In this document: positions 1-9,464 of the stretch, one piece after another
How positions within the stretch are numbered: position 1 is the stretch's first letter
Layout of the letters: each line of letters opens with the position of its first letter
Origin: an uncultured Clostridia bacterium
Lineage (GTDB): Bacteria > Bacillota > Clostridia > Christensenellales > Borkfalkiaceae
Direction of reading: 5' to 3'
Assembly: GCA_949290575.1 (NCBI GenBank)
Contig: CASESJ010000004.1
Span: forward strand, 1-48,980
DNA length: 48,980 bases
Notes under the pieces: model-generated
Told to the model about the DNA's origin: nothing
The model's database searches: none
The model's input: the letters and a program-made list of their open reading frames with translations, nothing else
Made by a program: the position numbers and the translations under genes

Positions 1-622
1 CCTCATCCCAGCTGTGCGCAGTTTTCTCTGTCTGTTCATTGCAGACAGGGCAGACCTTCCAGTGGTCCTGCGCGTCGCTGCTCCACTGCACGTCCTGCGC
101 TGCGTGTCCCGCAGGCTCGCCGTATGCAAACGTTTCGCTGCCCTTTTCTCCGCACTCGCAGCTGTAGTAATACGTCGCTGCCTCTGTGCACGTCGCCGCA
201 CTTGCAAGGTATTCGTCCTCAGTCACCTGTTTATCGAATGTATGCGTATGCGAAACCGCCGCAGTTACTGTTACCGTACAACTTGCAGTTATACTGCTAT
301 CTGCAGCCGAAGTTACGGTTATAACAGCCTGTCCTGCTGCGACGGCATTCACGACGCCGTCCGAAACGGTAGCAACCGCCGCGGCTGAAGTAGACCACGA
401 AACAGACTTATCCGTAGCGTTCCCGGGCAGAACGGTAACTTCGAGGGTCGCTGTCTGACCGACCGTAAGCGTCAATGCGTCTTCGTTCAAAGCGATGCTT
501 ACGACGGAAACCTCTCCGCCGTCCTTCTTGTCGTCATTATCCGTGCATCCGAATAACGTTACGGCGAACAACGCCATAACTGCCATGCACATCAATAAAA
601 GCGACTTTACCTTTCTTATCAT
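1..622 (-). CDS. Lipoprotein with Ig-like and Cys/His repeat modules (partial, runs off left edge)
   Basis: The start codon at 622 follows a strong GGAGGGA ribosome site at 625-631. The frame is open to the window edge, so about 207 codons are seen and the C-terminus is missing. Residues 1-26 form a lipoprotein signal ending in the lipobox LFGC (Cys26), followed by an Asp/Lys-rich linker. Residues about 40-118 match a BIG2-type bacterial Ig-like domain (VSIALNEDALTLTVGQ, then a VSWSTS-like strand and a VNAVAAGQAVITV end). After that come Cys/His modules (CTEAATYYYSCECGEKG, WKVCPVC), the same kind seen in the 1207-residue lipoprotein at 16985-20608. Role: a cell-surface protein, probably adhesive or ligand-binding. 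The substrate is not evident. It has its own consensus promoter and sits divergent from the histidine kinase gene. Confidence 0.85.
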   Translation of the reverse strand, partial: MIRKVKSLLLMCMAVMALFAVTLFGCTDNDDKKDGGEVSVVSIALNEDALTLTVGQTATLEVTVLPGNATDKSVSWSTSAAAVATVSDGVVNAVAAGQAVITVTSAADSSITASCTVTVTAAVSHTHTFDKQVTEDEYLASAATCTEAATYYYSCECGEKGSETFAYGEPAGHAAQDVQWSSDAQDHWKVCPVCNEQTEKTAHSWDE

Positions 623-721
623 ATTCCCTCCTGAAAATTTATTTTGCCTGACAGCACTTTGTTTTGCATACCATCAGAAAATATCCACACGCAATAGTAT
701 TAAAAAACTACTATATATAAT

Positions 722-744
722 AAAAACAATTTATTCTTGTTTTT
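722..744 (-). promoter_or_regulatory. Inverted repeat at the start of the lipoprotein leader
   Basis: Arms AAAAACAA (722-729) and TTGTTTTT (737-744) enclose a 7-base loop, directly downstream of the -10 box at 745-750. It would form a hairpin at the 5' end of the roughly 115-base leader or serve as an operator. Function unknown. Confidence 0.35.
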
Positions 745-773
745 ATTATATGGGACACAGCTATGTATGTCAA
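745..773 (-). promoter_or_regulatory. Consensus sigma-A promoter for the left-edge lipoprotein
   Basis: On the minus strand this reads TTGACA (773-768), a 17-base spacer, then TATAAT (750-745), a full consensus match. Transcription should start near 738. Bases around the -35 box (ATATTGACATACATA) are shared with the AraC-GH39 promoter at 40553-40567. Confidence 0.8.
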
Positions 774-1007
774 TATCAAATTTTTAATTGGCTTATCGAA
801 TACCAAAAATCAGTTCAGAACACCAACTTAACCTCTTAAGTAAAAAGTAAAAAAACACATTCCTGCACCCGTGCGGGAAACAAAATATTGAACTTTCTAA
901 TCTTTAAAAGCAGTAATTTCAGCTAAAAGCCTGTCATTGATTACAGGTAAAAATTAAAGACAATTCAGGGCAACAGACTGTTAAAAATTTAAAAAATATA
1001 GTTCATA
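774..1007. other. Non-coding gap between divergent promoters
   Basis: No supported gene. The only structure seen is an imperfect 9-base-pair inverted repeat at 860-879 (TTCCTGCAC / GTGCGGGAA) with no T-run after it on either strand. Confidence 0.4.
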
Positions 1008-1036
1008 TTGACTGTTTGTTTGAGGTTTAGTATAAT
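1008..1036 (+). promoter_or_regulatory. Sigma-A promoter of the histidine kinase gene
   Basis: TTGACT (1008-1013), a 17-base spacer, then TATAAT (1031-1036). The expected start of transcription, about 7 bases beyond the -10 box, falls on or next to the ATG at 1043, which suggests a leaderless message. Confidence 0.7.
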
Positions 1037-1042
1037 ATAGCC

Positions 1043-2416
1043 ATGAAGGTCAGAAGAGTTTTAAGAATTACATCATGCATTGCGAACGTGTTGCTTCTTT
1101 GCGCAGGCAGCGTAATTCTTCTCGCTTTGGCGCAATTCGACATTGTCGCAGAGGCGGAAAGTTCGATTTCCGCAGGCATAATTTCTTTTATAGCGGTACT
1201 GCTGCTGTTCCTGTTCTTCATAATAGAATTCGTCGCAATGCTGTGCATTTCCGACTCGACCTTTCACACCGCCGTTCTGGCAATGTTTCTGTTTTTGTAC
1301 GCTATGTTCAGTCGGGATATGTACGCCTTTTACAAGCTCACAGGCATTCCGCAAATGCTGCTCGTAGGACAACTCGCGCAGTACTTCAGTTTTGTCGGGC
1401 TGGAAGTTTCCGTCCTCGTTTATCTGAGATACGATTACTGCAAAAACGGAAGAAAACTTCCGCTGTATCCCATCTTCCTGGTCGCGGCACTCAGTCTGAT
1501 ACTGTTTATTATACTTTATCACTCCTATTCAAGAATTATCGTCTGCTTCTTCTTTCTGTTCGCCGCCGTTTTTTACTACATTATAATTAATGCGAGGTGC
1601 TGTATCTTGTCCTCGGACAACGCGACTTTCGCGCTGACATCGGCGATATTTTTTGCGTGCGCGGGAGCGCAGTCGGCAAATGAACTGAACCATGCGGGAT
1701 TTGCTCCGTATATAAGGGGACTTACGGTCACGTATCTCGGAGTATGCATTTTATGTTTTTTCGGAATATACCTTGCATTCTTTATACGCGTAAGCAAAAA
1801 GGCGGGCAATGCTGAAGATTACAAGCTGCAGAACGAGCGACTTAAGATGAAATTGCTTATGGAACAGATAAAGCCGCACTTTATATTCAACGCGCTGACC
1901 GCGATAAAGTCGCGCTATCACAGCGACATCGCCGCAGGCGACAACGCGCTCGACCTGTTTTCGGAATATATGCGCAAGAGCCTTTCGCTCACCGATACCG
2001 AAAAAATACCATTCACTGCGGAGTTGCAGAACATTCGCTATTACATAGACTTTATAAACACTATGCGCGACGACCCGTTCGAAATAATTTTCGACATCGC
2101 CGTCTCAGATTTTTACGTACCCGCGTTCTCGCTGCAGCCATTTGTCGAAAACGCCGTAAAATACAGCAACGTAAATAAAAAAGAGGGCGGCAACATAACC
2201 GTCTCCTCCGCCGAGGACGGCGGTTTCATTGCGGTTACCATAAGCGACAACGGCGACGGATTTGACGTATCCGCGCTGAAAGAGGGCGCGCACGGCATAA
2301 ACAATGCGCGAGAAAGACTTGAACTGCTCCTGAATGCCGACGTACGCATAAACAGCAAAATTTCGCAAGGCACTCAGGTTCACATACGCATAAAGCGCGA
2401 TAAATGCAAACCTTAA
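1043..2416 (+). CDS. LytS/YehU-type sensor histidine kinase
   Basis: A 457-residue membrane kinase. Residues 10-250 contain about seven hydrophobic segments (for example 12-31, 46-68, 143-160, 165-182, 228-248). The His_kinase domain of the LytS/YehU type follows: MEQIKPHFIFN places the phospho-acceptor at His279, an N-box FVENAVKY carries Asn370, and a glycine box DNGDGF lies at 402-407. Such kinases normally phosphorylate a LytTR response regulator. None is encoded next to this gene, so it is an orphan in the window. There is no ribosome site before the ATG and the promoter lies only 6 bases upstream. The next in-frame Met is residue 67, inside the membrane region, so 1043 is the only reasonable start. 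Confidence 0.9.
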   Translation: MKVRRVLRITSCIANVLLLCAGSVILLALAQFDIVAEAESSISAGIISFIAVLLLFLFFIIEFVAMLCISDSTFHTAVLAMFLFLYAMFSRDMYAFYKLTGIPQMLLVGQLAQYFSFVGLEVSVLVYLRYDYCKNGRKLPLYPIFLVAALSLILFIILYHSYSRIIVCFFFLFAAVFYYIIINARCCILSSDNATFALTSAIFFACAGAQSANELNHAGFAPYIRGLTVTYLGVCILCFFGIYLAFFIRVSKKAGNAEDYKLQNERLKMKLLMEQIKPHFIFNALTAIKSRYHSDIAAGDNALDLFSEYMRKSLSLTDTEKIPFTAELQNIRYYIDFINTMRDDPFEIIFDIAVSDFYVPAFSLQPFVENAVKYSNVNKKEGGNITVSSAEDGGFIAVTISDNGDGFDVSALKEGAHGINNARERLELLLNADVRINSKISQGTQVHIRIKRDKCKP

Positions 2417-2424
2417 AAAATCTT

Positions 2425-2462
2425 AAAAAAGCGGCTGCGGCGTTTGCCGCAGCCGCTTTTTT
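2425..2462 (+). terminator. Intrinsic terminator after the histidine kinase gene
   Basis: A perfect 11-base-pair stem, GCGGCTGCGGC (2431-2441) with GCCGCAGCCGC (2446-2456), has a 4-base loop and is followed by six Ts. An A-run before it could also allow termination on the minus strand. Confidence 0.9.
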
Positions 2463-2667
2463 ATAATAATAACTGAACTGTCTTATGTCAGACCACACTG
2501 TTTTAAAATTGTATTATCTGTATTGTTTGTACTATCTGTATTGACATAAAACGACATTTTTAGCTGTTTTAATGCAAAAAGCGCACGCCGAATACGGCAA
2601 AATTAAGCAAACCGTCTGCTCTGCGGGTGCTTTACGCGAAGGCGGCTTTATGCATATCTGCGCAGAC
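2463..2667. repeat. Non-coding gap holding a 13-base direct repeat
   Basis: No gene is supported here. Two near-identical copies of ATTATCTGTATTG / ACTATCTGTATTG occur at 2513-2525 and 2531-2543, 18 bases apart. A TTGACA at 2541-2546 has no convincing -10 box. Confidence 0.35.
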
Positions 2668-2708
2668 AAAAAAAGAAGCCTGAGATGGGAGAGGCTTCTT
2701 TTTGTTTT
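2668..2708 (-). terminator. Terminator of the fructan operon
   Basis: On the minus strand, AAGAAGCC and GGCTTCTT pair around a 12-base loop and are followed by a run of Ts (2674-2668). It lies 29 bases past the stop of the ATPase gene, the last gene of the operon. Confidence 0.85.
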
Positions 2709-2736
2709 TATGATACATCTTAAAATGCAGACGATA

Positions 2737-3972
2737 TCATTTTTTAGAGAATTTATCTTTGATTTTTGCCGAAAGTCTGCTGAAAATATTTTCTTTTTCG
2801 GGCTCGATTATCACAACGTTGTCCTCGTCGAGTTCGGGGGTCACTTCCGCCTCCTCATACTCTTTGTGTTCGGCGGTTATCGCAAGCGTGGTGCTTTCGT
2901 TGAAGAAACGCATATAATCGCTGTCTGCGGCTACGCGCAGGGTTTTGCAATCTTCCACGTTGTATTTGCTGCTCATCTTGATTATTATTTCCGCATCGCC
3001 CAGACCGCAATGCACGTTTATTATGTCGCCCAGCTTTTCGGTTATGCCGCGCACTAACTCGAAAGACTGTTTGGAATACTTTTCGTACCTGCCGGATTTT
3101 TCATAGATGAGATTTTCAGGTCTGATACCGAGCACCACGCGCCTGCCGATATAATTTTCAAGCAGTTTGAGCTGGTCTTTGGTGAGGGCAATTTTATCCT
3201 TTCCTGCGTCGGGAATGAAATATCCGCCCTCGACGGTGCCGTGAAGGAAGTTCATTGCAGGAGTGCCTATAAAACCTGCCACGAACATATTTGCGGGATA
3301 GCGATAGATGTAGTCGGGCTCGCCTATTTGCTGAATGAAACCGTCCTTCATTACGACTATGCGCGAAGCCATTGTCATGGCCTCAATCTGGTCGTGGGTG
3401 ACGTATATGGTAGTTGCGCCGACCTCTCTGTGAATGCGCACTATTTCGCTGCGCATGGCTACGCGAAGCTTGGCGTCGAGGTTGGACAAAGGCTCGTCCA
3501 TAAGAAAGACCTTCGGTCTGCGCACGATTGACCTGCCCAGCGCGACGCGCTGTCTCTGTCCGCCCGAAAGAGCTCTCGGCTTTCTGTCGAGATAGGGCGT
3601 AAGTTTTAAAATTTCTGCTGCGGAACGCACTCTTTCGTCTATCTCGGCCTTGGGCACTTTGCGCAGCTTGAGCGCGTATGCCATGTTGTTATAGACCGTC
3701 ATCTGAGGATAGAGCGCGTACGACTGGAAGACCATTGCTATGTCCCTGTCCTTGGGCGCGGCACTGTTCATCAGCTTGTCGTCGATATAGAGTTCGCCGT
3801 ACGAAATTTCTTCCAGCCCCGCAATCATTCGGAGAGTGGTCGATTTTCCGCATCCCGACGGACCGACAAAGACAATGAATTCCTTGTCGTCGATGTCTAT
3901 CGAGAAATCATGCACGGCATGAACGCCGCCGTCGTACACCTTGTTTACGTTTACGAGCCTAACCGTAGCCAT
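2737..3972 (-). CDS. msmK: Sugar ABC transporter ATPase, MsmK/UgpC/MalK type
   Basis: This 411-residue protein hydrolyses ATP to drive CUT1-family sugar importers. The motifs are in order: Walker [10 protein letters not shown] (37-45), Q-loop [11 protein letters not shown], signature LSGGQRQ (135-141), Walker B FLMDEP (156-161), D-loop SNLDAKLR, and switch His193 in VTHDQ. A C-terminal MalK-type regulatory (TOBE/OB) region carries GIRPEN. The last 40 or so residues form an acidic then Lys-rich tail beyond the usual MsmK end. It is the last gene of the fructan operon, 2 bases after the fructokinase stop. It supplies the ATPase missing from the permease and binding-protein genes at the operon's start. 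Such ATPases can also serve several transporters, so a wider role is possible. The symbol is given by family, not by orthology. Confidence 0.93.
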   Translation of the reverse strand: MATVRLVNVNKVYDGGVHAVHDFSIDIDDKEFIVFVGPSGCGKSTTLRMIAGLEEISYGELYIDDKLMNSAAPKDRDIAMVFQSYALYPQMTVYNNMAYALKLRKVPKAEIDERVRSAAEILKLTPYLDRKPRALSGGQRQRVALGRSIVRRPKVFLMDEPLSNLDAKLRVAMRSEIVRIHREVGATTIYVTHDQIEAMTMASRIVVMKDGFIQQIGEPDYIYRYPANMFVAGFIGTPAMNFLHGTVEGGYFIPDAGKDKIALTKDQLKLLENYIGRRVVLGIRPENLIYEKSGRYEKYSKQSFELVRGITEKLGDIINVHCGLGDAEIIIKMSSKYNVEDCKTLRVAADSDYMRFFNESTTLAITAEHKEYEEAEVTPELDEDNVVIIEPEKENIFSRLSAKIKDKFSKK

Positions 3973-3974
3973 TT

Positions 3975-4934
3975 TTATTTTACCGCCTTATCAACTGTTA
4001 TTTTATCGCCCATTGCAGGTATCGCGCCATAGCCCGTTGTGGTATATGCTCCGCACTTGCAGGCGAAATCAAGCATTTTTTCAAGTCCGCTCACTCCGAG
4101 CGAGGTTATGTTTTCGCGCGTCGCGCCGCGGTGCATGAGGCAGGCTATGAACGCGCCGAAGAAAGAATCTCCCGCACCCGTCGTATCTATCGCCTTTACC
4201 TTATACCCGCCGCAGGCACAGGCTGCGCCGTCAGTAAAGAGTTTTGCGCCATTTGACCCGTCGGTCACGAGCACAAGTTTTACGCCTGAGGACAGCAGTC
4301 TCTTTACGCCTTCTTCAGACTTGACGCCCGTAATGAATTCCAGCTCGTCCGCACCCGCCTTGACGACGTCCGCAAAGGGAATAAATTCGTTTACAGCATC
4401 CCTGAGCTGTTCTTCGCCGTCCCAGAGATTGAAACGGAGATTGGGGTCGAAGCAGACGAGCGCGCCGCTCTCCCTCGCTCTTTCAATGAGTGCGCGATGG
4501 GTCTTTGCGGCAATTTCCGTCTTTAAAGCGACGCTGCCGAACTCGAAAACATCGCCCGCGCCGAACTTTACGTCTTTGAAATCTTCGGGCGTGAAATGCA
4601 GGTCCGCCGCGGCGCGACGATAAAAGCTGAATTCGCGCTCGCCGCCCTCTTTGAAACTGACAAACGCAAGCGAGGTGTCGTAATCGGGCGAACTGAGCAC
4701 GTGCGAGGTATCTACACCCTCGCCCTTAAGCGTCTCCGAGAGAAATTCGCCGAAGCCGTCCGCACCGACTTTAGTAAGGTATGCGCCGTCAATCCCCAGC
4801 TTCACCGCCTGAACGCATACGTTGGCGGGCGCACCGCCCGCATTTTTTACAAACTGCTTTGTATCTTTGAGAGAACCTGTGCCGACCGACTGAAAGTCAA
4901 TCAGCAGTTCGCCGAGACAATAAAGTTTACTCAT
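3975..4934 (-). CDS. PfkB-family fructokinase
   Basis: A 319-residue ribokinase/PfkB sugar kinase, expected to convert fructose and ATP to fructose-6-phosphate in the cytoplasm. The N-terminal strand has CLGELLIDF, then NAGGAPANV (31-39, PfkB signature 1 region). The C-terminal signature [18 protein letters not shown] holds the catalytic base Asp256. I start at 4934 ([10 protein letters not shown]) because a GGAGGA site lies 10 bases upstream. An upstream in-frame ATG at 4985 has no such site and would add 17 residues unlike the family. The start overlaps the end of the GH32-like lipoprotein gene by 8 bases, implying translational coupling. Fructose is assigned from the three GH32 genes around it; other sugars are possible from sequence alone. 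Confidence 0.9.
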   Translation of the reverse strand: MSKLYCLGELLIDFQSVGTGSLKDTKQFVKNAGGAPANVCVQAVKLGIDGAYLTKVGADGFGEFLSETLKGEGVDTSHVLSSPDYDTSLAFVSFKEGGEREFSFYRRAAADLHFTPEDFKDVKFGAGDVFEFGSVALKTEIAAKTHRALIERARESGALVCFDPNLRFNLWDGEEQLRDAVNEFIPFADVVKAGADELEFITGVKSEEGVKRLLSSGVKLVLVTDGSNGAKLFTDGAACACGGYKVKAIDTTGAGDSFFGAFIACLMHRGATRENITSLGVSGLEKMLDFACKCGAYTTTGYGAIPAMGDKITVDKAVK

Positions 4935-6435
4935 AGAAAGAAATTCCTCCGAACCTGACGTCTGCGCCGTTTGAATAGAACGCAAAGTTATTGTCCGACA
5001 TATCGGGTATTCGCAGCGTCAGCGCGACGGTATCGTCGAGATATACAGTAATTATTTCGCCAGAAATGAGCAGTTCGACGCGATAAGTTCTGCCCTGCAT
5101 ATACGCAAACGGAACTTCTGCGAGCACCGAACCGTAGCGGACTATGCTTGAGACGTCGTTATAGCAGACCAGACGGCTGTTCTGCGGCTCAAAAGCAACC
5201 AAAGCCTTGCCCAGCCTGTTGTCAAGACCGTCGCGCAGACCGAAGGTTATGCCGCAGTCGCCGGCATAGTTGCCCAGATTTATCGTGAACTTTATTCGAA
5301 GCACTGAAGACGTGATTTCGTTGAAAGCCTTTGCCGAAAATTTATCCGCGCTGAATGAGAGGCTTTCCGCCTTGTCCCCGCCCGCGAGGGTGTACTCTGC
5401 CTCGCCGGAAACAAGTTTCTGCACGTCGGTAACGGGCACGGCGCAGAGTTCGCCGTTCGAAAGCTGCTTAAGCTCGTGCACAACGAGGTTGCCGCCCCAG
5501 TCGAAGTCGCCGACCGAACCGCCCGTAAGCGTTGCGCACCATGCAAAGGCATAAAGCTTGTCTTCCGCGCGCATAATCTGTCCCGCATAGAAACCGCTGG
5601 CGTCTATCGAGTCGCGCTCGAACTTTTTCCAGTCGCCGTCGTGTTCTGTGCGATAGCGATAGTGCGTTACGCGGTTATCGCCCTGTTCGCTGTATGCAAG
5701 ATACCAATATCCGTTGTATTCGATATATGTGGGACATTCCATATTGTATGTCCCGCTGTCGTTAGAGAAGAATATGCCTCTGTCCGTCCATTCGTCGGCA
5801 CTCGCAGACAGCGTGGTTGAGGAATACCTCTTTATCACGCCCGTATTGTTCGCCCTCGTCGTGACGAGCATATAGTAGCATTCGTCATATTCATCGTAAT
5901 AGACATAGGGGTCGCGGAAGTCGTTGCTCTTGCCGTACTTACAGAAATCTTCATCCTTAACCCACTCTGTCTGGTCGGTGCTGACCGCGTGCATGACGCC
6001 CTCGATATAGGGCAGCCCCGTGCCTTCTTCGGCATTGTGCCCCGTATAGAAGCAATGATAAAGTCCGTTTTCGTCACGTATGAACGACCCCGTTCCGATT
6101 GCGGCGTCCTGCGCTCCGAATTCCTCGGTATAGTTGACGGCGACGCCTTCGTACTTGTAATGAACGAAATCCTGCGTGGTCAGTCTGGCTATGGGGTGAT
6201 AGAACATGCTCTGACTGCCCCTGCTGTTCTGCAAATGGTAGATATTGATTTGCTCTCCGTCATAAAAGGGCATAACGTCGCCCAGCGTCACTTTGAGAGT
6301 TTCATCGTAGGACGAGATCGGGAAGGGCGTATACTGCACGTCCTGAGGCAACGGGTCGTCTTTCTGAGCGCAACCCGCCGCGCCCGCACAGAGCGTCGCC
6401 GCAAGAAGCAGAGCCAACAATCTTTTTATTTTCAT
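4927..6435 (-). CDS. GH32-like fructan hydrolase, surface lipoprotein
   Basis: A 502-residue protein with a lipoprotein signal ending at Cys22 (GAAGC). A five-bladed propeller of the GH32/GH43 type is suggested by three acidic motifs in the right order: LGDVMPFYDG (candidate nucleophile Asp53), DFRDPYV (Asp175) and MECPTY (acid/base Glu233). The first block departs from the classic WMNDPNG, so this is a divergent GH32-like enzyme. Residues about 350-500 form a GH32-type C-terminal beta-sandwich (ITVYLDDTVALTLRI near the end). It overlaps the cytoplasmic GH32 gene by 4 bases (ATGA) and the kinase gene by 8. It probably acts outside the membrane on fructan or fructo-oligosaccharides near the importer. 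Whether it hydrolyses or mainly binds is not settled by sequence. Confidence 0.82.
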   Translation of the reverse strand: MKIKRLLALLLAATLCAGAAGCAQKDDPLPQDVQYTPFPISSYDETLKVTLGDVMPFYDGEQINIYHLQNSRGSQSMFYHPIARLTTQDFVHYKYEGVAVNYTEEFGAQDAAIGTGSFIRDENGLYHCFYTGHNAEEGTGLPYIEGVMHAVSTDQTEWVKDEDFCKYGKSNDFRDPYVYYDEYDECYYMLVTTRANNTGVIKRYSSTTLSASADEWTDRGIFFSNDSGTYNMECPTYIEYNGYWYLAYSEQGDNRVTHYRYRTEHDGDWKKFERDSIDASGFYAGQIMRAEDKLYAFAWCATLTGGSVGDFDWGGNLVVHELKQLSNGELCAVPVTDVQKLVSGEAEYTLAGGDKAESLSFSADKFSAKAFNEITSSVLRIKFTINLGNYAGDCGITFGLRDGLDNRLGKALVAFEPQNSRLVCYNDVSSIVRYGSVLAEVPFAYMQGRTYRVELLISGEIITVYLDDTVALTLRIPDMSDNNFAFYSNGADVRFGGISFYE

Positions 6436-7793
6436 ATCTGCACCTGTTTTATCTGAGGCTTACTTACGCAGCCTTTTGCCGAAAGAGTAAGTTTTCCGCT
6501 GATATATAACCTGCTGCTTATCGTCTCTCTTCCGCCGTCCACGAACACTTCTATGCCGGATACATCCGAAAGCACTCTAACTTCTGCGCGGTCATAGACA
6601 TTATTCGTTCTGCGGACACAGCCGTTCTTGTTGTTTGAAAGTCGGGTATCGAGGTACACCGCGCCGTCCCTGCACCCGAGAGCGACGCTGCCGTCATCGC
6701 CGCTGAGCACGACTTCGCCGTCGCCGCCGAACTCAAAGCGGATATCTGCGCAGGCGGGCACGCCGTCGCCCTCATACCCGACGAGATATTTTTCAAGTTC
6801 TTCCACAGGCGACTGATACACCTCGTCCCCGCGCACGGACAGCGTTCTCGGTATGGTAAAACAGCCAGCCCAACCGTGGTTCATATCTCTTGTCGGATAG
6901 GGTTTGCCCCACATCTCGTGCCAGGCTATCATTACGGGACGGTCGTCGCCGTTGATAAGCTGAGGCGCGTAAAATGCATCGCCCTTGTCAATTTCGCGGA
7001 TATTTTCAACCTTCATGCTGCCATTTACGAAGTCGATTTCGCCCAGAATAAAGACGCTTGAATTGACATTGCTGAAATCATTCCCGCGGGCGGGCACGTT
7101 GCACGCCGAGGCGATTATCACGTCCTTTCCGTCTATGCGGCGGTAGCAGGGACATTCGCCCATGTCGCCGAGTTCGTAGAATGGTCCGATTGTGAATTTA
7201 TACGACAGCCGCTCAAGCGTACTTCCGCCGAGAACGACTATCACGCCCTTATTTTCTTTGACAAGTTTTCCGCCCACAAATACATAGTAATTATCGCCTG
7301 TTCTGACGGGACAGGGGTCGCGGAAGTCGCTTCGGCTGAGCTCTGCAGGCAAACTTTCGTTGTCGAAAATCTTTTTTCGTCCGTAAAAATTCATTCCGTC
7401 GTCCGACAGAGCCATATAAATCTCTTCCCGACGCTCGCCGTCGTTTTCGTAGTGCTCTGTGAATACTGCGGCAATTCTGCCATTGTATTGTATAGCTCCG
7501 CCCGAGAATATGCTCACGTGTTCGGTGCTCGGCACTATCGCCGCGCCGCCGTCTGCGTAACTTATGAGGTCGTCCGAAGTGAAATGCCCCCAGAGCATCG
7601 TGCCCGGCGTCGAGGCGTAAGGATTGAACTGATAGTAAAGGTGATACGCTCCATTGAACTTTATCAGTCCGTTGGGGTCGTTCATCCATCCTACGGGGGG
7701 CATCATATGATATTTTTGTCTGAACTGCGCGTTTACCTTGCCGCGCTGACTGGAAATAAAGCCGTTAATCTGAGATACTGAATTGGTCAACAT
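6432..7793 (-). CDS. Cytoplasmic GH32 beta-fructofuranosidase
   Basis: A 453-residue GH32 enzyme without a signal peptide, so it should cleave imported fructo-oligosaccharides or sucrose to fructose inside the cell. The catalytic triad is intact: WMNDPNG (nucleophile Asp39), DFRDP (transition-state stabiliser Asp159) and MGECPCY (acid/base Glu213). The C-terminal sandwich begins near residue 330 and ends with ...IEVFVDGGRETISSRLY, as in sucrose-6-phosphate hydrolases and levanases. Length and layout fit the ScrB/SacC-type family. It starts 6 bases after the stop of the 554-residue lipoprotein gene and overlaps the following lipoprotein gene by 4 bases. Products would go straight to the fructokinase downstream. 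Confidence 0.93.
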   Translation of the reverse strand: MLTNSVSQINGFISSQRGKVNAQFRQKYHMMPPVGWMNDPNGLIKFNGAYHLYYQFNPYASTPGTMLWGHFTSDDLISYADGGAAIVPSTEHVSIFSGGAIQYNGRIAAVFTEHYENDGERREEIYMALSDDGMNFYGRKKIFDNESLPAELSRSDFRDPCPVRTGDNYYVFVGGKLVKENKGVIVVLGGSTLERLSYKFTIGPFYELGDMGECPCYRRIDGKDVIIASACNVPARGNDFSNVNSSVFILGEIDFVNGSMKVENIREIDKGDAFYAPQLINGDDRPVMIAWHEMWGKPYPTRDMNHGWAGCFTIPRTLSVRGDEVYQSPVEELEKYLVGYEGDGVPACADIRFEFGGDGEVVLSGDDGSVALGCRDGAVYLDTRLSNNKNGCVRRTNNVYDRAEVRVLSDVSGIEVFVDGGRETISSRLYISGKLTLSAKGCVSKPQIKQVQI

Positions 7794-7799
7794 AAATTC

Positions 7800-9464
7800 T
7801 TATTCATCCAGAGCCGTATTTTTGTAGCTCACTTTTATATCTGTTATCTGTATGGTCACATCCGAGTAACGCTGATTTACAGTCGAGCCGAACTGCCATA
7901 CGAAATTATTGTAGCGGTTTCCGCCCGCCTCCGAACACCACACCGAAAAGACCTGTTCTTCCTCGGTGATTGTAATACGCTGCCATGCCAGAGTCGGGTC
8001 CCAGCCGCCGTAAAGCGGAGCGGCAAACACGCACACTACGGGCTTGGTGGCTTTCGCGCGGAAAGTGATTATATAATTTTCCCCGCTGCCGCTGAGGTAG
8101 AATTCGGGGCTTGAGACCTGTTGCTTGTAATCGGTATCGGCAAACGAGGGAATATTTACTTCGAACCCGCCGTCCGCCGTAGTAATGGTACTGCCTCTGC
8201 CGTCGCTGTCGGTGAGCGCAAAATCTTTAAGCTGTATATTTTCATATTTATCGCCGGAAAGAGTGACGTACACCTTGAAGTTGCGCAGTGTTATGTCGTT
8301 GACGTTGTCGCCCGACTGAACGTACAGCCAGAGTTCGCCGCTCCTGTCCGCAGCAGGCTGAAACTGACACTGCACGTGTACGCCCTGCGTTGCGTTATCC
8401 ACGCGCTGAAGGCTGTAACCGATTTCGTCGTAACCGCCCCACTGTCCCTTCTGCACGAGAACTTCGAACGGCGTCGCATTTATTGCCGAGACGTCGAATG
8501 AAACGCTGTAGGTCTGCCCCGCCTCGGTGACTATGCCTGTATTTATGAACATGCCGCCGCGCCAGATGTCCGCGGAAGCCTTACGCATTTCGAGCACGGC
8601 GGTTGCACCGCCCTCGCCCGCAAACGAGTTGACCTCCGTTCCGTCGAAGCGGGAAATGACTTTGCCGTTGAATGTAAAGTCCTGCGTGAGGTCGACAGTC
8701 TCGTCGACGCGCGTACGCATGCAGGACGCAGATTTCAGATTGAAACTTACTTCGCCGAGGTTGCCCAAAAGCAGGGAAATTTCCACAGAGGAAGTATTTC
8801 CATCGCCCCTCGGGAGATATGTGAATGAAAAACTGCCCTCGCCCTCTGCTATTTCTATTTCAGCCGTCCTGAGCCCGTCGGCAAGCATGTATGCTCTGCC
8901 GCCCGCGCTGCTCTCATATCCGAAAGAAAATGTATAGTTATAGCCGTTATCCAGCGTATATGTGCGGGTCAACGCGATATCTTCGGCAATCTGCGCTCCG
9001 CTTCCCTCAATAAGGTACTTACCGTCGTACATGCCGTTTTTAGTGAGAGTTGCACTGCCGCCCGCACTGCCTCTGAAGCCGCCGACAGTAATGAAGTCGG
9101 TGTACAGCTCGCGCTCTACCGCATTGACCAGAACAGTCTTCTGCGCCGAACCGCCGTCGCTGTCCTCGACATAGTATGTCACGCTGTATTCGCCGGACTC
9201 GGGGAAATAGGCGTAGCCGTTCTCCTCCTTAACCTCGGGCTGAATTGTTATGCTCATGGAAGGCGTGATGTCGCCGTCCTCGTAATCGAGCGCAGCCACG
9301 CCGTCGAGCAGGTCGACGCGCGTGTCCGTGACGCAATCGATGTCGTGCGCGCCGTCGACTTCGGGCAGAGAGTTTGTCTGTCCGCCGCAGCCCGCAAGCG
9401 ATACGGCAAGCATTGCTGCGGCAACGCTTAAAGATAAAATTTTAATCTTCGTTTTTGTCTTCAT
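7800..9464 (-). CDS. Surface lipoprotein with Ig-like and carbohydrate-binding-like domains
   Basis: A 554-residue lipoprotein (signal ends SLAGC, Cys26). Residues about 38-115 resemble a DUF5011/HYR-type Ig-like domain (LLDGVAALDYEDGDIT, YSVTYYVEDSDGG). Three beta-rich stretches follow at about 120-260, 265-405 and 410-550, with CBM4/9-like features (aromatic strands, ITFRAKA, VQSGDN, ...ITDIKVSY endings). No catalytic motif is seen. Its place between the transporter genes and the GH32 genes suggests it holds fructan at the surface for the enzyme and importer. That binding role is inference. The start overlaps the end of the YesL-like gene by 23 bases. Confidence 0.75.
   Translation of the reverse strand: MKTKTKIKILSLSVAAAMLAVSLAGCGGQTNSLPEVDGAHDIDCVTDTRVDLLDGVAALDYEDGDITPSMSITIQPEVKEENGYAYFPESGEYSVTYYVEDSDGGSAQKTVLVNAVERELYTDFITVGGFRGSAGGSATLTKNGMYDGKYLIEGSGAQIAEDIALTRTYTLDNGYNYTFSFGYESSAGGRAYMLADGLRTAEIEIAEGEGSFSFTYLPRGDGNTSSVEISLLLGNLGEVSFNLKSASCMRTRVDETVDLTQDFTFNGKVISRFDGTEVNSFAGEGGATAVLEMRKASADIWRGGMFINTGIVTEAGQTYSVSFDVSAINATPFEVLVQKGQWGGYDEIGYSLQRVDNATQGVHVQCQFQPAADRSGELWLYVQSGDNVNDITLRNFKVYVTLSGDKYENIQLKDFALTDSDGRGSTITTADGGFEVNIPSFADTDYKQQVSSPEFYLSGSGENYIITFRAKATKPVVCVFAAPLYGGWDPTLAWQRITITEEEQVFSVWCSEAGGNRYNNFVWQFGSTVNQRYSDVTIQITDIKVSYKNTALDE

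Noticed and set aside
2572..3057. Plus-strand ORF across the operon terminator
   Set aside because: Runs through the terminator hairpin and antisense to the ATPase gene; no ribosome site.
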